Source: Paracoccaceae bacterium
Lineage (GTDB): Bacteria; Pseudomonadota; Alphaproteobacteria; Rhodobacterales; Rhodobacteraceae
Length of the DNA: 49,090 bases
Direction of reading: 5' to 3'
NCBI GenBank assembly: GCA_022448245.1
Contig: JAKVCO010000009.1
Coordinates: 75,413 to 124,502, forward strand
Shown here piece after piece: positions 43,350 to 49,090 of this stretch. The first letter of the stretch is position 1. Every line of letters starts with the position of its first letter. A model generated the notes under the pieces. That model made no database searches, was not told where the DNA came from, and saw only the letters and a program-made list of their open reading frames with translations. A program made the translations under genes and the position numbers.

Positions 43350-43364
43350 TTAAGAGGCGATTAG
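43350..43364 (-). promoter_or_regulatory. Near-consensus CtrA-type site before the Hint gene
   Basis: On the minus strand CTAA-N7-TTAA followed by CC differs from TTAA-N7-TTAAC by one base. It is 34-48 bases upstream of the Hint ATG and overlaps the end of queG. Confidence 0.45.
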
Positions 43365-44416
43365 GGCCGTCTTTGGGCTGAAAGATGGTTTATTGCCCAC
43401 CTTGCGGCATCCGACACAACCGGGGAGGGATCGTTCGCGAGGGTCTCGGCGGCGCTGCGCAGGCGCGTCGATCCGCTGTTGCCGATGGCGTAGAGCACGT
43501 TGCGCACGAAGCGGTCGCGCCCGATGCGTTTGATGGGCGACCCGGAGAAACGTTCGCGAAAGGCCGTGTCGTCGAGGGCTGCGAGATCGGCCAGATCAGG
43601 GAACTCCATCCCGTCCCTCGCGGAATAGCGCATCTCTTGCGCGTCGGAGGCGAACTTGTTCCAGGGGCAGACCGCAAGGCAATCATCGCAGCCGTAGATG
43701 CGGTTGCCGAGAAGCGGGCGCAGTTCTTCGTCGACGGGGCCTTTGTGCTCGATCGTGAGGTAGGAGATGCAGCGCCGAGCATCGAGCTGGTAGGGCGCGG
43801 GGAAGGCGTCGGTTGGGCAGGCATCGAGGCAGCGCGTGCAGCTGCCGCAATGGTCGATCTCTGCGGCGTCGGTGGGCAGTTCGGCGGTGGTGAAGATCGA
43901 GCCGATGAAGAACCAGTTCCCCAGCTCGCGCCCCACGAGGTTGGTGTGCTTTCCCTGCCAGCCGAGGCCCGCCGCTGCGGCCAAGGGTTTCTCGGCCACG
44001 GGCGCGGTATCGACGAAGACTTTCACCTCACAGCCGATCTCGGCCACCATCCAGCGGGCCAGGCGCTTCAGGCGCTTTTTGACGAGGTCGTGGTAGTCTT
44101 TGCCGCGGGAATAGACGCTGATGTTACCGGTCTCGGGGCGTTCCAACCCGGCGAGGGCATCCGTGCCGTCATAGGCCTCGGCCAGCATCACGATGGATTT
44201 CGCTTCGGGCCACAGCACCTGCGGATCGCCGCGCCAGGAAACGCGATCTTCCATCCAGCTCATGGAGCCGTGGTAGCCCTCCGCCAGCGCTTCGTTCAGG
44301 CGGGCGGGCACCTGTGGAATGGCGTCAGGGCGCGTGATGCGGCAGGCGGTGAAGCCCACGTCCGCGGCCTCGGCAAGGAGGCGGGCGCGGGCGTCCTCAG
44401 AAGTCGAGGTCGGCAT
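43361..44416 (-). CDS. queG: Epoxyqueuosine reductase
   Basis: A 351-residue cobalamin- and iron-sulfur-dependent enzyme performing the last step of queuosine tRNA modification. Two 4Fe-4S clusters are held by [12 protein letters not shown] and CDDCLAVCP; the N-terminal flavin/cobalamin fold ([54 protein letters not shown]) and C-terminal HEAT-like repeat are present. Its start overlaps the end of the upstream glutathione transferase gene by 20 bases on the same strand. Confidence 0.94.
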   Translation of the reverse strand: MPTSTSEDARARLLAEAADVGFTACRITRPDAIPQVPARLNEALAEGYHGSMSWMEDRVSWRGDPQVLWPEAKSIVMLAEAYDGTDALAGLERPETGNISVYSRGKDYHDLVKKRLKRLARWMVAEIGCEVKVFVDTAPVAEKPLAAAAGLGWQGKHTNLVGRELGNWFFIGSIFTTAELPTDAAEIDHCGSCTRCLDACPTDAFPAPYQLDARRCISYLTIEHKGPVDEELRPLLGNRIYGCDDCLAVCPWNKFASDAQEMRYSARDGMEFPDLADLAALDDTAFRERFSGSPIKRIGRDRFVRNVLYAIGNSGSTRLRSAAETLANDPSPVVSDAARWAINHLSAQRRP

Positions 44417-45062
44417 AGTGCCTTGGCGGCGGGAAGCCGGGCACGACGTCGGCCAGGATCGACCGGAACGCGGGCCGTGATTTGATCTTGGCGTACCAGT
44501 CTTTGACAGCCTCGGACCGGTTCCAATCCACGTCCGAGATATAATCGAGCGACGACAGATGAGCGGCGGCGGCGAAATCCGCCAGTGTCATCACATCGCC
44601 TGCCAGCCAGCGGCGATGATCGAGGAGCCACGTCATGTAATCGAGGTGGTACTTGATGGCCTTGGCGCCCGCTTTGACGTTGGTGCTGTCAGGATACCCT
44701 TGGCCCATGAGCTTCTTGTTCACCCGCTCGTAGAGCAGCTTGGCCGTCACCTCGTGGTGAAACTTGTCATCGAACCAAGCCACGAGGCGGCGCACCTCGT
44801 AACGGGCGTCCCGCGCTTTGGGCAGCAGCGGCGGGGCCGGGTACGCCTCTTCAAGGTATTCGCAGATGGCCGCGCTTTCGGACATGGTCTGCCCGTCTAC
44901 TTTCAGCACAGGCACCTTGCCGCCGGGGTTGCGGCGCATGAAGTCCGGGGATTGCTCCCAATAGCGTTCCTCGACGAGCTCCACCTCTACGCGTTTCTCC
45001 GCAAGTGAGAGCCGCACCTTGCGGCAGAAGGGCGAAAGCGGCGCGTGATAGAGCGTGTTCAT
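44397..45062 (-). CDS. Glutathione S-transferase family protein
   Basis: A 221-residue cytosolic protein. The thioredoxin-like N-terminal domain ([34 protein letters not shown], then [26 protein letters not shown]) binds glutathione, with S9-P10-F11-C12 at the active-site turn. The helical C-terminal domain contains [25 protein letters not shown] chose the ATG at 45060-45062; a TTG ten codons upstream is the alternative. The substrate is unknown. It is on the same strand as queG, with overlapping ends. Confidence 0.88.
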   Translation of the reverse strand: MNTLYHAPLSPFCRKVRLSLAEKRVEVELVEERYWEQSPDFMRRNPGGKVPVLKVDGQTMSESAAICEYLEEAYPAPPLLPKARDARYEVRRLVAWFDDKFHHEVTAKLLYERVNKKLMGQGYPDSTNVKAGAKAIKYHLDYMTWLLDHRRWLAGDVMTLADFAAAAHLSSLDYISDVDWNRSEAVKDWYAKIKSRPAFRSILADVVPGFPPPRHYADLDF

Positions 45063-45119
45063 CGTTCGGGAGGCCTGCTGCGGTTTTGCCAATCTCCATG
45101 CCCGACGCCCCGTCTCAAT

Positions 45120-45836
45120 TCAAGTTTCCTCGAAGCAGTCGGATCGGCCATCGGCAGCGATTGTGTCGGCACCGGCGAGGATTTGCCGGGCACGGTTGCG
45201 GACGAAATCGGAAGGTTTGGAGGCGGAGCGCCCCTTGGGGTCGGGCAAAATGGCCGCAAGGCGCGCGGCTTGGGTGCGGTTAAGCTCTTCCGGGCCCACG
45301 CCGAAGTAGTGACGTGAAGCGGCTTCGACCCCGAAGATGCCTTCATCGAATTCGGCCACGTTCAGGTAAACCTCGATGATGCGGCGCTTGGACCAGGTGA
45401 GCTCTACAAAGGGCGTGATCAACGCCTCGAGCGCTTTGCGCATGTAACTGCGCCCGTGCCAGAGGTAGACGTTCTTTACGACCTGCTGCGAGATCGTGGA
45501 GCCGCCCCGGAGCGCGCCTTCTTCAAGCGCTTGCTGGATCGCGGTCGTATCGAGGCCCCAATGCAGGCAGTAATTGGCATCTTCGGCGGCCACGGCGGCG
45601 CGCGCCATGATCGGCGCGATCTCCTCCAGCGGGACCCAGTTGTGATCCACCCCGCCGAGCCTGCTGGCTTCTTGCACGCGGTAAGGCCAGGTGGGTGGGT
45701 TGATGATCGATCCCAGCGCAATGACCAGCAATGCCACGCCCAGCGCAATGAGCGCATAGCGCGTCAACCGCCGACGCAGCTGTTTGAAGAACGGCAACCT
45801 GTCCTTCTTCGTGATCTTTTTCGTCTTACGTGCCAT
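45120..45836 (-). CDS. mtgA: Monofunctional peptidoglycan transglycosylase
   Basis: A 238-residue GT51 enzyme that polymerises lipid II into glycan strands at the inner membrane. One N-terminal transmembrane helix (LTRYALIALGVALLVIALGSII) precedes the catalytic domain. AAEDANYCLHWG holds the first catalytic glutamate, GGSTISQQVVKNVYLW and RRIIEVYLNVAEF are the next two conserved blocks, and AARLAAILPDPKGRSA completes the set. The lysine-rich N-terminus (KTKKITKKDR) is cytosolic. uppP lies nearby on the other strand. Confidence 0.94.
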   Translation of the reverse strand: MARKTKKITKKDRLPFFKQLRRRLTRYALIALGVALLVIALGSIINPPTWPYRVQEASRLGGVDHNWVPLEEIAPIMARAAVAAEDANYCLHWGLDTTAIQQALEEGALRGGSTISQQVVKNVYLWHGRSYMRKALEALITPFVELTWSKRRIIEVYLNVAEFDEGIFGVEAASRHYFGVGPEELNRTQAARLAAILPDPKGRSASKPSDFVRNRARQILAGADTIAADGRSDCFEET

Positions 45837-45913
45837 CTGCTCGCACTTGGCCTGCCGGGGTGGGGCTTTGACGCCCTCTTTGAGGCGAGGTGATACCTCA
45901 GATCAGGGCGCGA

Positions 45914-46621
45914 TCATAGCAACAACGCACGGCAGTTGTACTCAGGCTCCAGCGCGAGGAAGCCCGGGTCGCCAGGGAAGTGGAACTCCACCGGTTCGTC
46001 TTCGTCTTGGAAGCTGCCGTCTGGGGTGCGGGTCACGGATTGGCCTGCGAGGAAGAGACGCCAATCGAGATGGATGTATTCGTTGCCGCGGCTTTCCCAG
46101 ACGAGGGTGCCATCGGGCCGTGTGGCGCGGGCATAGGTGTCGGTGCGCAAAAGGGGCACATCATCAATGATCACCGTCTCGCCCGTCAGCAGGTCGCGGC
46201 CTTGGTAGATGATCGTCTCACCCACCTCGGAGGTGGTGGAAAAATTGAAATCATCGCGGCCCTTGCGTGCGAGATCGGTGAAGCTCGCGGGATTCTCAGG
46301 CGCGGGATCGAGCGTGTCGAGGATGTTGCTGCGCACGTCGAGGCTTTCGATCCACTGCGCTTCGCTGTCGATGGTGCTGACAAAGAACGGGCCATCATCG
46401 TCCAGATCAACGCGGTGCTGGATACCCTCAGGGTCGCCTTCGCAGGTGTAGTGATGCGTCACCTGGCAAAGCTTGTACTGGACGGTGACAAAACCGGTGC
46501 AGCCTTCCGGAAGACCAAAACGCTCAACCTCGTCGGGTGCGGTGATTTGGGCCTGCACAGCCCCTGAAAGGCCAAGAGCCATCATGACGATGCAGCGGGT
46601 GATCCAGCCTGTGCTTTTCAT
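45914..46621 (-). CDS. Exported hypothetical protein
   Basis: A 235-residue protein with a signal peptide (ITRCIVMMALGLSGAVQAQ) and a beta-rich periplasmic part containing cysteine pairs (EGCTGF, KLCQVTHHYTCEG, a C-terminal YNC). I recall similar proteins in Rhodobacteraceae but no named function. I chose the ATG at 46619-46621 because AAGGAACC precedes it and it opens the signal peptide; a longer reading from 46801 overlaps the uppP start and is rejected. It is divergent from uppP. Confidence 0.75.
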   Translation of the reverse strand: MKSTGWITRCIVMMALGLSGAVQAQITAPDEVERFGLPEGCTGFVTVQYKLCQVTHHYTCEGDPEGIQHRVDLDDDGPFFVSTIDSEAQWIESLDVRSNILDTLDPAPENPASFTDLARKGRDDFNFSTTSEVGETIIYQGRDLLTGETVIIDDVPLLRTDTYARATRPDGTLVWESRGNEYIHLDWRLFLAGQSVTRTPDGSFQDEDEPVEFHFPGDPGFLALEPEYNCRALLL

Positions 46622-46754
46622 CCAAGGTTCCTTTACGGGGTCGCGGGGCGTAGCCCGTGCCTTACTGCGACAAGGGGCATTTTGTCTGCCCTTTTGGGCT
46701 ATACTGAGGCGCGCGAGCCTGTTTATGAACATCCGCACGTAAACAGGGCCGGGC

Positions 46755-47564
46755 ATGCCGCTTTTCCATTTAATCCTCGTTGCCCTGATACAAGGCATCA
46801 CCGAGTTTCTGCCCGTCTCGTCGTCGGGGCACTTGGTGCTGTTGCCGATGCTGAGCGGCTATGAAGATCAGGGGCTGGCCATCGACATCGCCGCCCATGT
46901 GGGCACACTCTTTGCGGTGGTTCTCTACTTCTGGTCGGATGTGCGGCTGGCGCTGGGCGGCTTCGGCCGGATGCTTCGCGGCAAGATCGACACGCAGGGC
47001 GCTTGGCTTGCCCTGTGTCTGACGATTGCCACGGTGCCGGTGATGGTGGTGGGCTTGATCTTCAAGCTCACTGGTTTGGCCGATGCGCTGAGGTCAGCTG
47101 AGGTGATCGCGTGGACGATGATCCTCTTTGGCGTCTTGCTCTACGTGGCCGACCAGCGGGCGAGCCTGACGCGAACGCAAGCGCAACTGAGCCTAAATGA
47201 CGCGCTGAAGCTGGGGCTTTGGCAGGCTGTGGCGCTGGTGCCGGGCACATCGCGGTCGGGGGTGACGATCACCGGTGCGTTGATGCTGGGATACACGCGC
47301 GAAGACGGGGCGCGCATCGCGATGCTGATGTCGATCCCGACGATCATAGCCTCAGGCATTCTTGCAGGTGCGGACGCTATCGGCAGCGACGTCGCACTGC
47401 GCGACGTCTCGATCGTGATCGGGTTGAGCTTCGTTGCGGCCTTGGCGGCGCTTTCCCTGATGATGCGCCTTTTGAAGACCGTCAGCTTTACGCCCTACGT
47501 AATCTACCGCTTGCTCGTTGGCGTGGCGCTCCTGATGCTCGTCTACTCAGGCGCTCTTAGCTGA
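46755..47564 (+). CDS. uppP: Undecaprenyl-diphosphatase
   Basis: A 269-residue integral membrane phosphatase that recycles undecaprenyl diphosphate for peptidoglycan and other glycans; it also gives bacitracin resistance. ALIQGITEFLPVSSSGHLVLLP near the N-terminus and PGTSRSGVTITGALMLGYTRE are the two active-site motifs. About seven to eight hydrophobic segments follow. The last eight bases overlap the convergent oxidoreductase gene. Its location fits the envelope theme of the region. Confidence 0.95.
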   Translation: MPLFHLILVALIQGITEFLPVSSSGHLVLLPMLSGYEDQGLAIDIAAHVGTLFAVVLYFWSDVRLALGGFGRMLRGKIDTQGAWLALCLTIATVPVMVVGLIFKLTGLADALRSAEVIAWTMILFGVLLYVADQRASLTRTQAQLSLNDALKLGLWQAVALVPGTSRSGVTITGALMLGYTREDGARIAMLMSIPTIIASGILAGADAIGSDVALRDVSIVIGLSFVAALAALSLMMRLLKTVSFTPYVIYRLLVGVALLMLVYSGALS

Positions 47565-48450
47565 GGTAGGTCGGCATGACGTCGGCCATGGGGGTCGGCG
47601 TGACACCCAGTGCCTCAAGGCCCGGAAATGCGCCTGAGACAACGTTATCCTCACCGAGGTTCTTCACCTGATCCCGCGTGATCTGAGGCTCAAGCGCGCC
47701 ACCCGTCAGGGCCGAGAGCGTCTCGAACGAGGCGCCCATGACCATGCCGATGGGCGTCGGCAGCGACAGGACAAGACGCTTGCGCTCCAACACGCCAAGC
47801 ATCCGGTGCATGAGGTCTGCAAAGCTCTCGACCTCTGGCCCGCCAAGCTCGTGGACGCCCTCGGCACCCTGGGCGATGCCCGCGATAACGGCGGCGGCGA
47901 TGTCCCCCACGAAGATGGGCTGAAACCGCGTCCCGGCGCCCACGACGGGCACGACGGGCGATAGTTTGGACATGCCAGCGAAGCGGTTGAAGAAGCTGTC
48001 ACCGGGTCCAAAAACGATGGAGGGGCGCAGGATCAGCGCGTTTGGCATATGGGCGAGAACGCCCGCTTCACCCTTCGCCTTGGTGCGCTGGTAGAGACTA
48101 TCCGAGCCGGCATCAGCGCCGATGGCCGAGACCTGCACCATGCGGTTGACCCCGGCGGCTGCTGAGAGGCGCGCAATGCGTTCGGCACCTTCGGCCTGGA
48201 GGGCTTCAAACCCGTTGCCGCCTTTGCCGGGTGCGAGGATACCCACGCAATTGACCGCGACTGTGGCTCCCTCAAGCGCTGCGGCGACCTGAGCTTCATC
48301 GGTGATGTTGCAAACGACACCTTTGGCGCCCGCAAAGCTTTCGCCGGACCGTGAGGCAAGGCGAACCTCGAAACCCGTGCCCAACGCGGCTTCCGCGATT
48401 GAGCGCCCGACGAATCCTGTTCCGCCAAAAATCACCATCTGGTCCGCCAT
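47557..48450 (-). CDS. NDUFA9-like NAD(P)-binding oxidoreductase
   Basis: A 297-residue atypical short-chain dehydrogenase. The Rossmann motif IFGGTGFVGRSIAEAAL binds NAD(P)H, and VNCVGILAPG, YQRTKAKGEAGVL and ALILRPSIVFGPGDSFFNRFA follow the pattern of NDUFA9, the complex I accessory subunit found in alphaproteobacteria and mitochondria. A structural role in complex I is therefore possible, but a plain epimerase-like enzyme cannot be excluded. Confidence 0.83.
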   Translation of the reverse strand: MADQMVIFGGTGFVGRSIAEAALGTGFEVRLASRSGESFAGAKGVVCNITDEAQVAAALEGATVAVNCVGILAPGKGGNGFEALQAEGAERIARLSAAAGVNRMVQVSAIGADAGSDSLYQRTKAKGEAGVLAHMPNALILRPSIVFGPGDSFFNRFAGMSKLSPVVPVVGAGTRFQPIFVGDIAAAVIAGIAQGAEGVHELGGPEVESFADLMHRMLGVLERKRLVLSLPTPIGMVMGASFETLSALTGGALEPQITRDQVKNLGEDNVVSGAFPGLEALGVTPTPMADVMPTYLS

Positions 48451-48561
48451 GAGTGCCTCCTTTGCTCCCGCAGAGAGCTAGACCAGCGTTCAAACTGCTC
48501 AACCCCCCATTCTTTCCGAAGAAAATAGTCAGCTCTGAGCTCTTTGCCGTCTTAACCCGCG

Positions 48562-48590
48562 TTGACACCCGCTTTTTGCGCGCTTACACG
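48562..48590 (+). promoter_or_regulatory. Candidate tRNA-Leu promoter
   Basis: TTGACA (48562-48567) and TACACG (48585-48590) are separated by 17 bases, ending 18 bases before the tRNA. The -35 is perfect and the -10 is weak. Confidence 0.55.
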
Positions 48591-48608
48591 CACGTCTCAC
48601 CAACCCGT

Positions 48609-48695
48609 GCCCAGATGGCGGAATTGGTAGACGCGCCAGCTTCAGGTGCTGGTGTCCGTATGGACGTGGAGGTTCGAGTCCTCTTCTGGGCACCA
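48609..48695 (+). tRNA. tRNA-Leu (anticodon CAG)
   Basis: An 87-base class II tRNA. The acceptor arms GCCCAGA (48609-48615) and TCTGGGC (48685-48691) pair fully; the D-arm GGCGGAATTGGTAGACGC, the anticodon stem CCAGC/GCTGG with CAG at 48643-48645, a long variable arm and GGTTCGAGTCC in the T-arm are all present. The CCA end is encoded (48693-48695). It reads CUG codons. Leucine tRNAs are frequent integration sites for mobile elements. Confidence 0.97.
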
Positions 48696-48774
48696 TTTCT
48701 TTTCAAATTTCATTTATATATCAAATGCTTAGAGAATTATCTCGCGCGCGTACCCACCCTTCTGACCACCTATG

Positions 48775-49090
48775 TTAGTCAGAGAACAGCTCAATGTATG
48801 GGTCATAGCGATAGATGCGGTTTCGGCGATTGCCGGTTATTTCGCGAACAAGTCCGAGCTTCTCCATTCTCTCTGTAAGGCTGTTTGATGCTTGCGGAGA
48901 TAGGTCCAAGAAGTCCGCCACAATATTCACCGTGAAAATTGGCCTTTGGTAAAGAGACTCGAGCAGCTTCAAACCGTTTGCAGCACCTTTTCCAAGATTT
49001 TCGATCAGGATCGAACGGTGCTCCTCACGCAACTGTACTATCTTGCGCGCTGTTTCGGTGGCCTCGTTCGCCACAATGCTCACCCCCCTC
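48775..49090 (-). CDS. Fic family protein, C-terminal part (continues past the window)
   Basis: About 104 residues ending at 48775. The sequence TARKIVQLREEHRSILIENLGKGAANGLKLLESLYQRPIF, then a winged helix (IVADFLDLSPQASNSLTERMEKLGLVREITG) and RYDPYIELF, matches the C-terminus of Fic/DOC proteins carrying a DNA-binding wing. The frame stays open through the window edge, so the catalytic Fic domain should lie beyond 49090; a GTG at 49083 is not needed as a start. Fic enzymes AMPylate proteins and often behave as toxins. A + strand tRNA-Leu lies downstream, with an AT-richer stretch between (48696-48774). Confidence 0.75.
   Translation of the reverse strand, partial: RGVSIVANEATETARKIVQLREEHRSILIENLGKGAANGLKLLESLYQRPIFTVNIVADFLDLSPQASNSLTERMEKLGLVREITGNRRNRIYRYDPYIELFSD

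Noticed and set aside
48552..48556. CtrA site near the tRNA-Leu promoter
   Set aside because: A TTAAC is present but the distal tetramer is TCTT; the sigma-70-like elements explain the region better.
1..49090. CRISPR arrays, insertion sequences, prophage genes
   Set aside because: I saw no spaced direct repeats, transposase motifs or phage structural genes anywhere in the window; the only mobile-element hint is the tRNA-Leu/Fic edge at the right end.

Overview
The window reads as chromosomal DNA of a marine alphaproteobacterium of the Rhodobacteraceae (Roseobacter group). Grounds: high GC; the gene blocks rimP-nusA-ylxR/L7Ae-infB, ppi-argJ-mutT and dnaK-dnaJ; Rhodobacteraceae-type proteins such as the GT14 plus DUF5927 glycosyltransferase, a Hint-domain protein and tandem PF13704-type glycosyltransferases; and TTAA-N7-TTAAC sequences matching the CtrA motif of this order. 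I cannot name the species. Family assignments come from reading motifs, not from a search.

Layout. 1-4200: comF, grxC, a carbon-nitrogen hydrolase, a MarR regulator, ubiG (minus) and a proline iminopeptidase. 4200-13000: an oligopeptide-type ABC importer (two permeases, a double ATPase, a Tat-exported binding protein) closed by a bidirectional terminator, a divergent MarR regulator, a sulfatase pseudogene with at least four lesions, and an AraC regulator. 13000-18670: the rimP-nusA-ylxR/L7Ae-infB operon, with a terminator-like hairpin in its leader and a very probable CTG start for the ylxR/L7Ae gene. 18670-21400: a 44-codon small gene, then the overlapping minus-strand set ppi-argJ-mutT. 21400-27040: secA, a membrane-anchored protein of unknown role and a substrate-binding/OmpA fusion. 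27040-32000: radC, dnaJ, dnaK and a TPM-domain protein whose start codon is unclear.

32100-43320 leads into a surface-glycan region: alkB, an SH3-type exported protein, an ABC-2 polysaccharide exporter permease, cysQ, kdsB, galU, two paralogous glycosyltransferases, a GT14-type glycosyltransferase, a double sulfotransferase-like protein and a Hint-domain protein. Read together, these supply CMP-KDO, UDP-glucose, glycosyl transfer, sulfation and clearance of the PAP by-product, which suggests a sulfated, possibly KDO-linked envelope polysaccharide. 43360-48450 holds queG, a glutathione transferase, mtgA, an exported hypothetical, uppP and an NDUFA9-like oxidoreductase. A tRNA-Leu(CAG) at 48609 is followed by an AT-richer stretch and the C-terminal end of a Fic-family protein that runs off the window; this may be the edge of a genomic island.

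The least expected signal is regulatory. Two exact CtrA-type sites lie before radC and before the 44-codon gene, a one-mismatch site lies before the Hint gene, and a weaker one lies before comF. comF and radC are competence/DNA-processing genes of the kind placed in CtrA regulons of related bacteria, so the small gene and the Hint gene may be new members. The second theme is unusual translation starts: a CTG after a strong Shine-Dalgarno sequence, and an AGGAGG before a signal peptide with no normal start codon.
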